Below are positions 45,243-57,795 of a stretch of 64,000 nucleotides of DNA, piece by piece (the first letter of the stretch is position 1; each line of letters opens with the position of its first letter). The DNA comes from Botryotinia globosa (taxonomy: Eukaryota > Ascomycota > Leotiomycetes > Helotiales > Sclerotiniaceae). The stretch lies in assembly GCA_014898425.1 (NCBI GenBank), contig RCSZ01000003.1:1922001-1986000 (forward strand), in the 5' to 3' direction. The notes under the pieces are model-generated. The model saw only the letters and a program-made list of their open reading frames with translations. It was not told where the DNA came from and did no database searches. The position numbers were made by a program, and so were the translations under genes.

Positions 45243-48200
45243 ATGCAATGCTATACGGAGCTGACACCTCCTACAGCTGTCACACATTCCTTAACTCTTC
45301 CGTTCTTGTCCGCAGATGCTAGAAACCTCGTCGTCGCAAAATCCTCGTTACTACAGATATTTACAACAAAGACCGTATCCGTGGACCTCGACGACCTATC
45401 TGGAAAGGATTCTTCGACAGCAAAAGATGACACAATTATTGATCCTCGAGTGAATAACGATGATGGAGTAGAGGACTCTTTTCTCGGCACAGATTCGATA
45501 ATACAACGACCAGAATTAGCTCGAACAACGAAACTCGTACTTATAGCTGAATATAACTTATCTGGGACGGTCACATCTCTTGTTCGAGTGAAGACCATAT
45601 CCTCAAAGACTGGAGGTGAAGCACTTTTAGTGGGATTCAAGGATGCAAAGCTCAGTCTGGTGGAATGGGACCCAGAACGGCCCGGCATATCAACAATATC
45701 TGTCCATTTTTATGAGCAAGACGAACTGCAAGGAAGTCCATGGGCACCAAGTCTTTCGGACTGTGTCAATTACCTTACTGTCGATCCAGGAAGTAGGTGT
45801 GCTGCATTGAAATTCGGAGCGCGGAACCTTGCAATTCTGCCTTTCAAACAAGATGAAGATGTCAATATGGACGATTGGGATGAGGAGTTGGACGGCCCTC
45901 GCCCTGCGAAGATTTCACAAAAGACTGTGGCGGAAGATGGAAAATTAGATACACCATATGGATCTTCTTTTGTTCTACGATTGTCTTCACTAGATCCCAA
46001 CATCATCTTTCCAATCCACCTCGAATTTCTGTATGAATATAGAGAGCCAACTTTTGGAATTCTCTCGTCTACCATGGCTCCATCTTCGGCTTTACTGCAA
46101 GAGCGTAGAGACCACTTGACTTATATGGTATTTACTCTGGATATACATCAAAAGGCGTCTACCACCATCCTTTCCGTTGGAGGATTGCCTTACGACCTCT
46201 TCAGAATCGTCCCACTAGCCCCACCTGTGGGCGGAGCTCTTCTAGTTGGTACTAATGAATTGATACATATCGATCAAGCTGGTAAAGCTAATGGTGTTGC
46301 TGTCAACATGTTTGCAAAGCAATGTACTAGCTTCAGTCTTGTGGACCAGTCTGATCTTGACCTTCGGTTGGAAGGTTGCAAAATTGATCAACTATCTATC
46401 GAAAATGGAGAGATGCTCATTATACTACATAGTGGCGATATTGCTATCCTGAGCTTTCGTATGGATGGAAGGTCGGTCTCTGGGCTAAGCATTCGACAAG
46501 TAAGTGCAGAGTTAGGAGGCGCTATATTGACTGGAGCTGCGTCATGCGTAAGTTCTCTTGGCGCAGGATCGTTATTCGTTGGAAGTGAGGTATCAGATTC
46601 TGTCATTCTAGGCTGGAGTAGGAAGTCGGGACAAACTTCACGTCGAAAGTCAAGGCTTGACAGTTCAGCAATAGCGGAAGTTGATGAAGCCATGCTTGAT
46701 GATGAAGATTTAGAAGATGACGACGATGATCTGTACGGCGATGGACCCGCAATCACTCATGCTACTGCAAATACTACTGCATCAAACAGTAAAACGGGTG
46801 ACTACACATTTCGTATACATGATTCCATGGTCAACATAGCTCCCATCACGAACATCGCGTTCGGAGAAACCGCGTTGAGTTTGGGTAAGGAAGAAGAGCT
46901 AAAACTTAGCGGTGTTCAGAGTGAACTTCAGCTTGTAGCTGCTGTCGGTCGTGAAAAGGGAGGCTCCTTGGCCGTCATTAATCGTGAAATTCAGCCAAAT
47001 GTTATAGGCCGATTCGAGTTACCAGAAGCTCGTGGTATATGGACCATGAGCGCAAAGAGACCAGCACTGAAAGGATTACAAGTCAATAAGGAGAAATCTG
47101 TTACTAGCGGCGACTATGGCGTCGATGCTCAATATGATAGACTAATGATAGTTTCCAAAGCATCTGATGCCGAAGATGCTATTGACGAATCTGCAGTGTA
47201 TGCGTTAACGGATGCCGGTTTTGAAGCTTTAACAGGGACAGAATTCGAACCAGCCGCTGGATCCACAATCGAAGCTGGTACACTTGGCAATGGCATGCGT
47301 GTTGTTCAAATTTTAAAGTCCGAAGTGAGAAGTTATGACGGTGGTAAGTTCGCACTTTTCCTTGAATCATACCCCTTTGAATTCATGTGGTCGGATGGAT
47401 GGGCATGTAGGTTGGGACAAGTTTTGGGGAAATTTTGTATTTTCCGCTTATATGTTTTCGCCGTCCGGGGCGCTATCTGGAAATCTATCATATCCTATAG
47501 CAACAATGAAAGCGAATTATCAACATTACAACTGTGCCTCATGCAATCTGCTCCCTGCGACATGCCTCTTCACGCCATTGCATGATTTGCATGATTGATT
47601 AGAAGCGTAACTAACTCTGTATCTGTGGTGTAGATCTTGGTCTTGCACAAATATTGCCGATGCTCGATGATGAGACGGGAGCAGAGCCGAAGATCATCAG
47701 TGCAAGCTTTGCAGATCCATTTCTCCTATTAATAAGAGACGATGCGAGCATTTTTGTTGCACAATGTGACGACGACAATGATCTTGAAGAGATAGAAAGG
47801 GTTGATGATGTTTTGCTTTCTACGAAATGGCTGACTGGCTGTTTGTATGATGATTGTAGCGGGGCTTTCTCCGATGGTAAATCGAACAAGGCAGGAGAAA
47901 ATGTCAAGATGTTTTTACTTAGTGCGGATGGAGCACTGCACGTGAGTTTTCTTCCCAGCTTTCCACTGTCAAATTTCTAATACTTTCAGATTTACGCACT
48001 GCCCAATCTTTCTAATCCAGTTTATGTCGCGGAAGGAATATGTTTTGTTCCGCCTGTGCTTTCAGCAGATTATGCAGCTAGGAAATCCGCAGCTCGGGAA
48101 ACCTTGACAGAGATATTAGTAGCTAACCTAGGAGATTCTGTTTCTCAATCCCCATATCTTATTGTAAGAATCTGCACATCAATCTATTCATTTATGTACT

Positions 48201-50051
48201 AACAGGTTTAGCTTCGGCCTTCAAATGATGATCTTACCATCTATGAACCGTTCCGCATAAAGTCTGCGTCTCCGGATCTTCTCTCATCCACACTTCAATT
48301 TCTGAAAATACAGAACACGCATCTGACACAAGCTCCTGATGTGTCTGCTGAAGAGCAGGCCGATGGAGCTCAACAGACCAGCGATAAGCCGATGCGAGCT
48401 ATCTCAAATCTCGGTGGATACAGTACCGTCTTTATGCCAGGCGGATCTCCAAGCTTCATCATCAAGAGCTCTAAAACAGTACCGAAAGTTCTCAGCCTGC
48501 AAGGGACAGGAGTCCGCAGTCTTAGTAGTTTTCATACCGAAGGCTGCGACAGAGGATTCATTTATGCCGACACGGAAGGAGTCGCCCGCGTAGCACAATT
48601 TCCACCAAATACCACGTTTGCCGAGATTGGAATGGCGCTGCGAAAGATTGAGATAGGTGAAGATGTCCACGCTGTGGCATATCATCCACCTCTGCAAACA
48701 TATGTTATAGGTACCAGCACTTTCACAGACTTTGAATTGCCCAAAGATGATGACCACCGCAAAACTTGGCAAGAGGAAAATATTGCCCTGAAGCCATCGA
48801 TCGAGAAGACCTTTCTCAAATTAATCAGCCCTGTCAACTGGTCTGTCATTGATACCATCGAGCTTGAACCTTGCGAACTCATAACCTGCATAAAAACCAT
48901 GAATCTGGTGATATCAGAAGTCACCAACGAGCGCAAGCACTTGATTGTCGTAGGAACAGCTATAACTAAGGGAGAAGATCTCGCAACCACTGGTCGCCTC
49001 TACGTTTATGATGTCGTCACCGTTGTTCCAGAACCAGATAGACCTGAGACAAACAAAAAATTAAAACTGATCTCTTCTGAGATCATTACTCGTGGTGCCG
49101 GTGGTCCCGTAACTGGTCTTTCCGAAATTGGAACTCAGGGTTTCATGCTTGTTGCACAGGGCCAAAAATGTATGGTCAGAGGTCTCAAGGAAGATGGCAC
49201 AAACTTGCCAGTCGCATTTATGGATATGAATTGCTATGTTACATCTGTCAAAGAACTACCTGGTACAGGTCTCTGCGTAATGGCGGACGCATTGAAGGGT
49301 GTTTGGTTCGCGGGATATACGGAAGAACCGTATAGGATGCTGCTCTTTGGAAAGAGTGCTGCGAAAATGGAAGTACTGTGTGCAGACTTATTACCGGATG
49401 GAAAAGATTTATTCATTGTGGCTGCGGATGCTGATGGGAACTTGCATATTATGCAATATGATCCTGAACGTACGTCATGATTTTTATTCCGTTTTCTCTT
49501 TTCTCGGCCAATTGGCTTGCATTAAATCCTTGACTTACAAATACACAGATCCCAAATCTCTTCAGGGTCACCTCCTCCTTCACCGCACCACGTTCTCCCT
49601 CGGTGCCCACCATCCCACAACCATGACACTTCTTCCCACTACCCGACCACTACCCCCGTTAACTACTGCTCCCTCTCCATCTCCTAGTCCCTCACCTCAA
49701 GAAGATACTCCCTCCCCTTCTCAACCCCTCCTTCTCACTTCTCGCACCGGCACCCTCGCTCTTCTCTCCCCTCTAACTGAATCTCAATACCGACGTTTCG
49801 GCACCCTCGTTTCACATCTTACAAACACCCTCTATCATCCCTGCGGTCTCAATCCCAGAGCATACCGAATAGATAGAGATGCAAATGAGGGGATTGTAGG
49901 AGGAAGAACTATTATTGATGGAGGAGTGCTAGGGAGATGGATGGAACTCGGGAGTCAGAGGAGAGGAGAAGTAGCCGGAAGGGTAGGAGTTGATGTTTTG
50001 GAGTTGAGGGATGAGTTGAGTGGATTACGTGGAGGCTTGGGCTTCATCTAG
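45243..50051 (+). CDS. CFT1: CFT1/CPSF160, pre-mRNA cleavage and polyadenylation factor
   Basis: Five exons, 45243-47343, 47634-47941, 47990-48163, 48212-49469 and 49549-50051, encode 1447 residues, the usual size for fungal CFT1. The start MQCYTELTPPTAVTHSLTLPFLS and AKSSLLQIFTT are family-typical. The body is a run of WD-like beta-propeller strands (CPSF160/DDB1 superfamily); residues about 470-500 are an acidic loop. The C-terminal CPSF_A region includes EGVARVAQF and GLCVMADALKGVWFAGY, ending DVLELRDELSGLRGGLGFI. In the nucleus it scaffolds recognition of the AAUAAA signal with the WDR33/Pfs2 and Fip1 proteins. The first intron is 290 nt, against 48-79 nt for the others; the fourth acceptor is the second AG, as the first would bring a stop into frame. 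Confidence 0.94.
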
Positions 50052-50718
50052 AGGAGATTTGGTGTAGAGGTGTTGGTAGTAGTTGGCGGTTAGAAAATGA
50101 TATGATTTGCTGCATCGCATAATCGGTGTCTAAAAGGCGCTGATTGTACAAAATAGGGGCAACCGAGCGAACTCCAATTCAATCCTATTTTATCTTTCTT
50201 GTCCAAAATTCAGTTATCAAGTTGCATCCATTTTTCACTTCAAAGGCCCCTGACTCAATGATTGAAAATAATAGAATTAGAGTAGGTTTTATTTGTTTAG
50301 CCAGACCCGTTATTATTGAAGTCATACGGTGAGCTTTCCGAGCTTATAGATTAAATGAAGGGCATGATACGAACCAAAAGGGGTTGCCATCACAATAATT
50401 TCCTCTTTTCTGAAAGAAATAAAAAATAAAAAAGACGCACATGTCAAGTCAAAACCTCAAAATTGCAAATCAATTCTATAAATCTAATTGGAATAATTGT
50501 ACAGAGTCTGACTGGTTCCATTTAGGAGTGGTCTACCCTTCATAGTTCCAGTCAGATTGAAAGCGCAAGAAAGAAGGGAAGAAAGGAATTACAACAACAC
50601 CATGCAACCAATCCAAGTGTTCAAATCTGGGGATCGATGCTTCTCTCCTCCTCCAACAGCAAAAACGACAACGAAACAACATCAACACCAACCACACACT
50701 CTCCTTCACATTCATTCA
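50052..50718. other. Intergenic between convergent genes
   Basis: 3' flanks of CFT1 and of the small basic-protein gene. AT-rich; nothing else seen. Confidence 0.6.
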
Positions 50719-50982
50719 TCACTCCCCCTTGAAAGCATCCTCATAATCTTCCCGATACCTCTGGCTCTTCAGCTTTCTGTCCATGTCCCGTGCTTTGCGA
50801 GCCTGTTTGTGAATCTCCCGAGTATTGTCTCCTCTTGTTACTCTGACCATGTGTTTGACCTCTCTAGAAACGAAAGCGCGGGCAGCTTCGCGAGAGCTGA
50901 GTTTTCTTGTGCGGGGAGAGTATTGGGGGGAGAGAGGAGGGAGACTTTGGACGAGTGATTGGGCAGCGCGTGTTTGAGACAT
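50719..50982 (-). CDS. Small basic protein, unknown
   Basis: A single exon of 87 residues, start at 50982. The composition is protein-like: a polar start (MSQTRAAQSLVQSLPPLSPQ), then strongly basic helices (REAARAFVSREVKHMVRV, EIHKQARKARDMDRKLKSQRYREDYEDAFKGE) with alternating acids and bases. It has no membrane segment. The basic, acid-poor start could be a mitochondrial presequence, and the size suits a small subunit or assembly factor, but I recognise no family. It might also be the last exon of a longer gene, although the ATG is in a good context. Confidence 0.55.
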   Translation of the reverse strand: MSQTRAAQSLVQSLPPLSPQYSPRTRKLSSREAARAFVSREVKHMVRVTRGDNTREIHKQARKARDMDRKLKSQRYREDYEDAFKGE

Positions 50983-51654
50983 TTTTAGATGGGGGGATGA
51001 AGACTTTTGGTTGTTGCTTTTTGATATTATGTTTTGAAGGCTAAATCTGGAGAAGACGAATTCAGGAGTAAGTGCTATACTTCAAGGGCTTGGACGATTT
51101 GGAAGGATGTTTAGTTGTGAATGTGATTGTTATTGATGAAACTGGGGAGTAGAAAAGCAAATACTAGGAGGTATTTCTCAGATTTATATACTTCCCTTGA
51201 GCAGTTGTTCAAGGTCTGAAGTCCACAGTGGAACAATGCCACCACAGACACAATATTTAAAGGGAAAAAACATAGACAAAGATTCTCAGACGAGGAAGTT
51301 CGAGGTCGACACAGCCAGTGGAAAAAATTAGGAGTTCTTTGTAAATCGTGTTTGAGCCAGGGATACCGAGCTTCCAAGGTATTACGCCACAATTAACACA
51401 ACACAAAGATATTATGAACAACACTGCAAGAGAAAAAGAAGAATGCGATGGAAATGTTTCGAAATAAACAATAGCATGTTTGAAAAGAGTGGAAAGATTT
51501 GATCGAGGCGTGTCTGAGCAGGTAATTTTGAGCTTCGAGATTTTCAGGAGGTCTAGGAGGTTCCCTCCCGAATCCAAACAATATGTGTTCTGTCCTTCAG
51601 TCGGAAAATGAGAATAGAATGATATGGAGCTTCAGAGACATGCGTTTAATGTAC
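50983..51654. other. Intergenic
   Basis: 5' flank of the small basic-protein gene and 3' flank of the Zn2Cys6 regulator. Short frames on the minus strand lack any protein-like signature. Confidence 0.6.
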
Positions 51655-54212
51655 CTACAGCATCGCACCCATATCCTCCAATCCATCTACGTTCCATTCT
51701 CCCAAATCCATCCAAAAATTGTGCCCATCGAATCCATCCCAAGGGCTCATATCCATATCACCCAACAATGGCATTGTATCTGAGCTCACCTGTTCACTTA
51801 ACACAACCTCCAATCCAGCATCAATCTGCGTCAACGTGCCTCCTTCATTAATATTCTCGCTCCCACCACCATTACCCTCCACCGCATTCCTGTCAACTCT
51901 AAACCCATCTCCTAGCGGCTGTGACTGTGCCGAACTCCCATAAGCCGCAACCTTTTGATCATACCACCCCCTCACCAAACGAATCTTCCTCGCAAACTTG
52001 TCGAAACAATCTGTCCAGCCCTCTCCTACCCTTCTTCCATCATTACCCACCTCTGCGTCTTTCCCCCATTCTCCATCTTCGGTAGTGATGTTGATGTCTA
52101 CAAATTTCGCTCTATCGTTACGTTCTGCTAGCTCTTTTAACACCCAGGAGAGATCACAGACTTCACGGACGAAATCGAGGTTCCAAGAGGGGAGAAGTGG
52201 ATTTTGGTAGAAGGATAGACGGGCGAGAACCATGAGGGCATAGGCGAGGAGGGACCATGGAGCAATAGGCTGACTTAGATAGGTGGACGGAGAAATTGAG
52301 AGGACTAAGTGAAGGAAAGAGCGTGTGTGGTGGAGACAAGTATAGAGAGATTGTAGGTGAGATGGATGTAAAGGCGGTGGGTGAATTGATTGGGCTGCTG
52401 AAATAGAATGAGGTGATTGTGTTGCATTTGTGGGTATCCAGCCATTAGTCAATGCGACTTCGTAGAGACGGATGGTAGAAATGTGATGGTGAAGCTGTAA
52501 GATTACTGATTGTACGTATTAGTTCCTTAATTACACGAGCCATTTAAGTGTTGAAGCCCAACTGAAAAGTGTGACTTCAATTTAAAAAAAATTGAAAAAT
52601 TGAAATACGTACCATCATCTCCCAGAGCACTAGGAATACCCTTCTTCAATATATCTAGTTCCATCTGAAATGAACCCAACTTCAACGCAGTAGGGACTTG
52701 AATTTCACTATCACTCTGAACAAGTAAGACCGCTTGCCCAATCTTTTCTCCAAGATGCGATATCTTCACTAACTCAACTAGTAAGAGATCTGTAGTATGT
52801 TCTGGTTTCTTCTCTATGGAACGAACACATTCATCGAGATGTATGGAGTATCTCATAGCATCTATACGCTGAAAACCCGTTGCAACTCTAGACGTAGATT
52901 AGCAAGGATGCACTGAAATGAAATAAAATAAAATTGGAAACTTACAAAGAAGTTAGATAGAACAAGCCAGCTAAAGTCCTTCTCTGCTCCATGGTTCTCC
53001 TTGAGAAATCTCCCGCTGTGGCTCTGCTGTGGCCAAATGGATACTTGAATCTATCGGCCGATGGCGGCTTATTCAGTCCCAAATCTCCAGCGAGCCCCAT
53101 TGCTAGGCCTAGGAAATTGTTGAGGTGGGGATGTCCTAAACAATGATAATGATACCTAACCATTCATACTGGTCAGTAGATGACCTCTTCCAGGCGAATA
53201 ATGTCATTTCTAACTTCCAAGCCTCTTTGATACATAGCAGCCGTCTTATTCGTTCAGAGAGTAACCGAAATCGCACTTCTTGCCCACCAGCCGAACAAGA
53301 GAGTTACAGAAACGAAAGAGAAAAACACACTACTCACCACCCACAAAAAACCAGAATCGTCTGCAACAACTCCAAAGTCTTTTCCCTCCTCACCATAATC
53401 CTCTCCGTCAAATCCCTCACCATCGCTGTTTCATAAACCGTCTGTCTCGGCAAATTATAATAACTCGCCGCCATCAAGATCGCCTTTCCCAGCACCGGTT
53501 TGCTCGTCACCCATTGCTTCCCTGTCAATCCTCCCGTCTCGATCACCACAAAAGGGAATCTCGCTGTCATTTCTATCTGGTACAATCTTACCAGCCTCTC
53601 GATCTCCTTATCGTTAGGCTCGAGATCCGAGTTGGCGTGGGCGAGAAGACAGGCATTTGTGCTTTTTTCATAGACAGATTGCCTTTTACTTGGTTCGAGA
53701 GGCTTGGGGACGGCATGAGAAGTATTTCTGTTAGGAATTTGATTTTCCGGTTCTGGTTCGGGGAGGAGTGGTGATTCGGAGAGGATGTTTTCATTGGTGA
53801 CTAGTGGAGAGAATGTCGGCGTTGCATCTTGGGAATGAACGCCTTGTTGTTGCTGTTGCAGGAGATTCACAATTCCATCAAGTTTCTTCTCCAATTGTGC
53901 AGCTCGACTAGAATCGACATTAGAAGTATGATAAATAGTTATGGAGAGAGCAGTCTATACGTAGTCTTTTGAGGCTTGTGAGCCCGTATCGAAGGAGTTT
54001 GTGTCACACAATCTTTCTTTAGACGATGACATCTATTATGATTAGTATATAGCCTAGTATAATAATGACAACGGAAACTTCAGTCATATGTACCTTTCAC
54101 ATTTCGCACTTAATCCTCCCGGCCGTGGTACACATTTTGCTTTTGCCAATGCGCAAGTCCTGCATGCCCGGGAGCTGTGGTGACTCTTTCCTATATGATT
54201 GGTTGTCGACAT
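51655..54212 (-). CDS. Zn(II)2Cys6 fungal transcription factor
   Basis: Six exons on the minus strand, 54212-54094, 54032-53961, 53907-53338, 53155-52946, 52887-52613 and 52505-51655, encode 698 residues; all phases match (introns 61, 53, 182, 58 and 107 nt). The zinc cluster is at residues 17-48: C17-x2-C20-x6-C27-x10-C38-x2-C41-x6-C48, in the variant RACRTCALAKAKC...CERCHRLKKDC, split by the first intron. A Gln-rich coiled linker (LEKKLDGIVNLLQQQQQ) follows, then the middle homology region with YHYHCLGHPHLNN, GLAGDLGLNKP, RRTLAGLFYLTS and TGFQRIDAMRYS. The tail is acidic. It is a nuclear DNA-binding regulator; its target cannot be told from neighbours, which are housekeeping genes. Confidence 0.9.
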
Positions 54213-54847
54213 CACATATTTCTAAATTCGCTTTTCATATATCGAGAACATTACCTCTGTGTTAAACGGAGAGGAAATGGTAATCCCAAGCCGTCGCCGT
54301 TGGGGATTTACTTTTCAAAGGTTGGACGCTGTGGGGCGGGACCGGAGCAAAGTCGTCTCCCCGCTCCCGGTCCACGAATCATATCATACATTCCTCACAG
54401 GCACAACATCCAATACACCAAGAACAATTGGGCCAAGAGGAGTAAAAAACAATATATTATATTTTGAAAGACCGCGCATGGAGTGTAATGCGATAAACAC
54501 AAAATCATGAGTTGATTTAGCCTATCTAGAGTTTGCATTAAAACTTTCAGTGCTCGACGAAAAGTAAGAGCAGAGGGTATGCAACTTCGGTCGCTTAAAA
54601 AAATTCATCAACGCCTGGTCCCGCAACCCTCCTCCAGATCCCCCAATCGAAACGAACATCCCCATGATTCTCATACTCGATGTATTAAAGTGAAGTATGG
54701 AAGGTGGCTCTGAGAGAAGAACATTATCAAGCCAAATGGCATAACGCTATTCAGAATTGGACTAGCTCATATGAAACTTAGAAGTCAAAAATGAGCCCGT
54801 ATATGAATGTCGGGTAAGTTTTTAAAGTCGTATGGGATGAAGTGGAA
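54213..54847. other. Intergenic
   Basis: 5' flank of the Zn2Cys6 gene and 3' flank of CK2alpha. No gene seen. Confidence 0.6.
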
Positions 54848-56232
54848 TCATGTAGCAGGAGCTGGGGTACCACGTGCAGCCGCCTCATCAGCACGAATAG
54901 GTGCAAAGAAAGGATGGGCCATGGCTTCCTTAGCAGTCAAACGTTCCTAAGTCACATGTCAGTATATGTAAGACGAGACTTGATAGCGGTAGGCATACTT
55001 GGTGATCATATCGGAGAAGTTTATCTAAGAAGTCGATAGCTTCATTAGTAACGAATCGTTGGTTCTCAGCATTGACAAAGCTGTGCCAGTTCTTCTTTGG
55101 GAATCTGCCTAGAATATCGTCATATTGTGCGTCGAGCTCAATCTCGTATTTGTCAAGGTAGTCGAATAAATCTTCAGTGCCGAGAACTTTAGCAATTTTG
55201 ACTAATTGATCCGAGTTGCTGTTTCCGTGGAAGAATGGTTCCTTTCTGAAAATCATCGAAGCGAACATGGCACCTAAAGACCACATATCCAAGGAGTAGT
55301 CATATTCCTGGAAGTCAACAAGCAATTCAGGTCCCTTGAAATATCTTGATGCGACTCGAACGTTGTACTCGGTGCCTTGATGATAGAATTCCGCAAGACC
55401 CCAATCGATAAGTCTCAACTAATCCTAGAAGTCAGCCAAGGTATTTTTCCAGCTATTGAGAATCCTACCTTTCTGTTTTCATGATCAATCATCACGTTAT
55501 GAGGCTTGACATCTCTGTGCATAATGCCTTTGCTGTGACAAAAGTCCAATGCCTATCGACGTTAGTAACTTCAAGGCTTTCTGAAGATTGGGAGATCGCA
55601 CCTTCAAGAGCTCATAAATATAAAATCGGACATCGTAATCGATAAACTTAGGGTAAAGGCTACGGAAGTCGGTGTTGTTGACGAATTCGAAAATCAACGA
55701 GGGTGTTTTGCTCTGCATCATGAATGAGTCGTCTCTTTCTTCATCAAGGGGTTGTTCAAGGCCAGTGAGCGCGCATTTGCCCGCTTTCCCAACTAGGGAA
55801 AAAGGTTCGCCTGGGAGAGAAGGAAAAGTTGGATTTACTTGACTGTCCCTAACAACGTCAAGGAGGGCGACAATATTTGGGCCTCCTGACAAGTTCTGTA
55901 GGATCTTGATCTCTCTCTTGATCTTCTTCTTCTTGACCGGCTTCAACACCTTAATCACACATTTTTGGTAGTTGGCCACATTGATTCCCTCAAAGACTTC
56001 CGAATACTTTCCTCGTCCTACATGGACACACATCCGCGTGTCAGTAAGCAGCACACACATAGCCACGAGCGGGTAAAAGCAAAACAAGTCTTGGGGAAGG
56101 AGGTATTGCCGACTTACCAATCTTGCGCACAACTTCATAGTTCTCCAATACGCCCCAGGTAATATTTACACTATCATAATCCCAGTATGCCCGTGGCATC
56201 TGCTGGTTGACATCCGCATAGACGCGAGCCAT
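54848..56232 (-). CDS. CKA1: Casein kinase 2 catalytic subunit alpha (CK2alpha)
   Basis: Six exons on the minus strand, 56232-56118, 56017-55839, 55712-55602, 55552-55469, 55418-54999 and 54946-54848, encode 335 residues. Introns are 100, 126, 49, 50 and 52 nt. The start [21 protein letters not shown] is CK2-specific. The glycine loop is [12 protein letters not shown], the basic cluster is [17 protein letters not shown], the catalytic loop is HRDVKPHN (Asp149) and the metal-binding motif is DWG (168-170) rather than DFG, as in all CK2. Further landmarks are [26 protein letters not shown] and the end [14 protein letters not shown]. This acidic-directed Ser/Thr kinase is constitutively active in nucleus and cytosol. 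The gene is divergent from RPP1 with 410 bp between starts. The C-terminus is short, like other fungal alphas. Confidence 0.96.
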
Positions 56233-56642
56233 TTTGCGGCCGGCCTAGTATGGGAAGGCGGCGCCGCGCAAATCGTGTAGAGACCGCCTTTTCGAAAATA
56301 TCGAGATCCGGGGTGAGTCGCCGATTGATAAGAACCTGATTGTTCGACCGAATGGTTCTGGCAAAGATTCGCAGGATGACCTTGTACGATGTTGTAGAAA
56401 ATAATGATCTGATGTTGATGTGCTACGAATTCTTGATGGATGGTAAACACACCCCGCGCTAGCGCAGGAGTTATTTTCGATTGAGTGGCCTTAAATAAAA
56501 GGTTACTAGCAGCCTTTTCAAAAGTTGGCCAAGGCTGAATGACGGATAATAATTTTATATATTACACTTTTTCGTCATCGCAAAGAAATTATAGGAAGAT
56601 TATCAATGCAAAGGCATATCAAACAACAGAACTAACGCGAAT
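56233..56642. promoter_or_regulatory. Divergent promoter region between CK2alpha and RPP1
   Basis: 410 bp between divergent start codons; it must serve both genes. No specific site assigned. Confidence 0.55.
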
Positions 56643-57635
56643 ATGCTCTACGACCTCAATATTCCTTGGTCATCAAGTAAAGACCCTCTTGATCTCCAAA
56701 GAACAATCTCATTTCTTTCAGAATTAGGCTACGGTACCATAGCTCTCAATCATCTCCAAAGCGGACCGCTTCCTTCCACGATAACAAACCCAATACCTAC
56801 GACATTTCCTTTCACAGTGCCTCCCAAAACAGTCATTCTTCGCCGTTGCACCCTCACTCTCTCCGATCCCTCCCTCAACCACCGTCTCTCAGCTATTTCG
56901 TCCGCCTACGATATTGTCGCAATCCGCCCTACCACAGAAAAGGCATTCGTCGCAGCATGTCTTAATCTAGCTGATCACTCTCTCATATCCCTTGACCTCA
57001 CACAACGATATCCATTTCACTTCAAACCTAAGCCTCTCATGGCTGCTATACATCGTGGCATTAGATTTGAAATATGTTACGCGCAAGCTACTATGGAAGA
57101 TTCAATTGCTCGCAAAAACTTTATAAGTAATTGCCTGGGCATATTCAGAGCTACGAGGGGAAGAGGGATTGTGATAAGTAGTGAAGCTAAGACTGCGTTG
57201 GGTATCAGAGGCCCAGCAGATGTGGTCAATTTGATGGCAGTATGGGGATTGGGTAGAGAAAGAGGCATGGAAGGATTGGGTGACAATCCAAGATCGGTGG
57301 TTATAAATGAGGGATTAAAAAGAAGTTCATACAGAGGATTGGTTGATGTGGTTTATGGTGGTGAACGGAGCGCTGCGAAGGACGCTGAAATCAGCGAGGC
57401 ACAGAAGACTAAAGCAAATAATGGGGAAAAGGGAAAGGGGAAAAGGAAAGCCGAGGATAACAAGGAGGCAAAGGAGAACGAGCCACCCCAGATAAGTAAG
57501 AGACAGGCAAAGAAACAGAGGATGGAAGCCTTGAAAGCCGCCGAATCCAATTCGAGCTCATCGAAAGAAACATCTCCTACAGCTCCTGCAATCATAGATA
57601 CTAATAATATAATAAAAGCGAAAGCTAATAGTTGA
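56643..57635 (+). CDS. RPP1: RNase P/MRP protein subunit RPP1 (p30)
   Basis: A single exon of 330 residues. The start MLYDLNIPWSS, then LGYGTIALNHLQSGPLP, VILRRCTLTLSDPS, YDIVAIRPTTEKAFVAACLN, LISLDLTQRYPF and GIRFEICYAQA follow the TIM-barrel-like Rpp30 fold. Next come FRATRGRGIVISSEAKTALGIRGPADVVNLMAVWGL and a lysine-rich tail (KGKGKRKAEDNKEAKENEPP, residues about 260-300). It acts in the nucleolus on 5' tRNA maturation and, in RNase MRP, on rRNA. Length is usual. It is divergent from CK2alpha and convergent with the secreted small protein. Confidence 0.95.
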   Translation: MLYDLNIPWSSSKDPLDLQRTISFLSELGYGTIALNHLQSGPLPSTITNPIPTTFPFTVPPKTVILRRCTLTLSDPSLNHRLSAISSAYDIVAIRPTTEKAFVAACLNLADHSLISLDLTQRYPFHFKPKPLMAAIHRGIRFEICYAQATMEDSIARKNFISNCLGIFRATRGRGIVISSEAKTALGIRGPADVVNLMAVWGLGRERGMEGLGDNPRSVVINEGLKRSSYRGLVDVVYGGERSAAKDAEISEAQKTKANNGEKGKGKRKAEDNKEAKENEPPQISKRQAKKQRMEALKAAESNSSSSKETSPTAPAIIDTNNIIKAKANS

Positions 57636-57795
57636 TTTTTATATTCTTTTGCTATATTTTTTTGCCTTACGGCGTTATTTTTTGAACGTATATTTACAAC
57701 GAATTTGGTATCTTTCGGGAGTCTAGCCCTACACAATCTAATATTACTTCTCTTTTAACCCCATTTCATTACTATTCGAGCATCAAGCCCTGATC

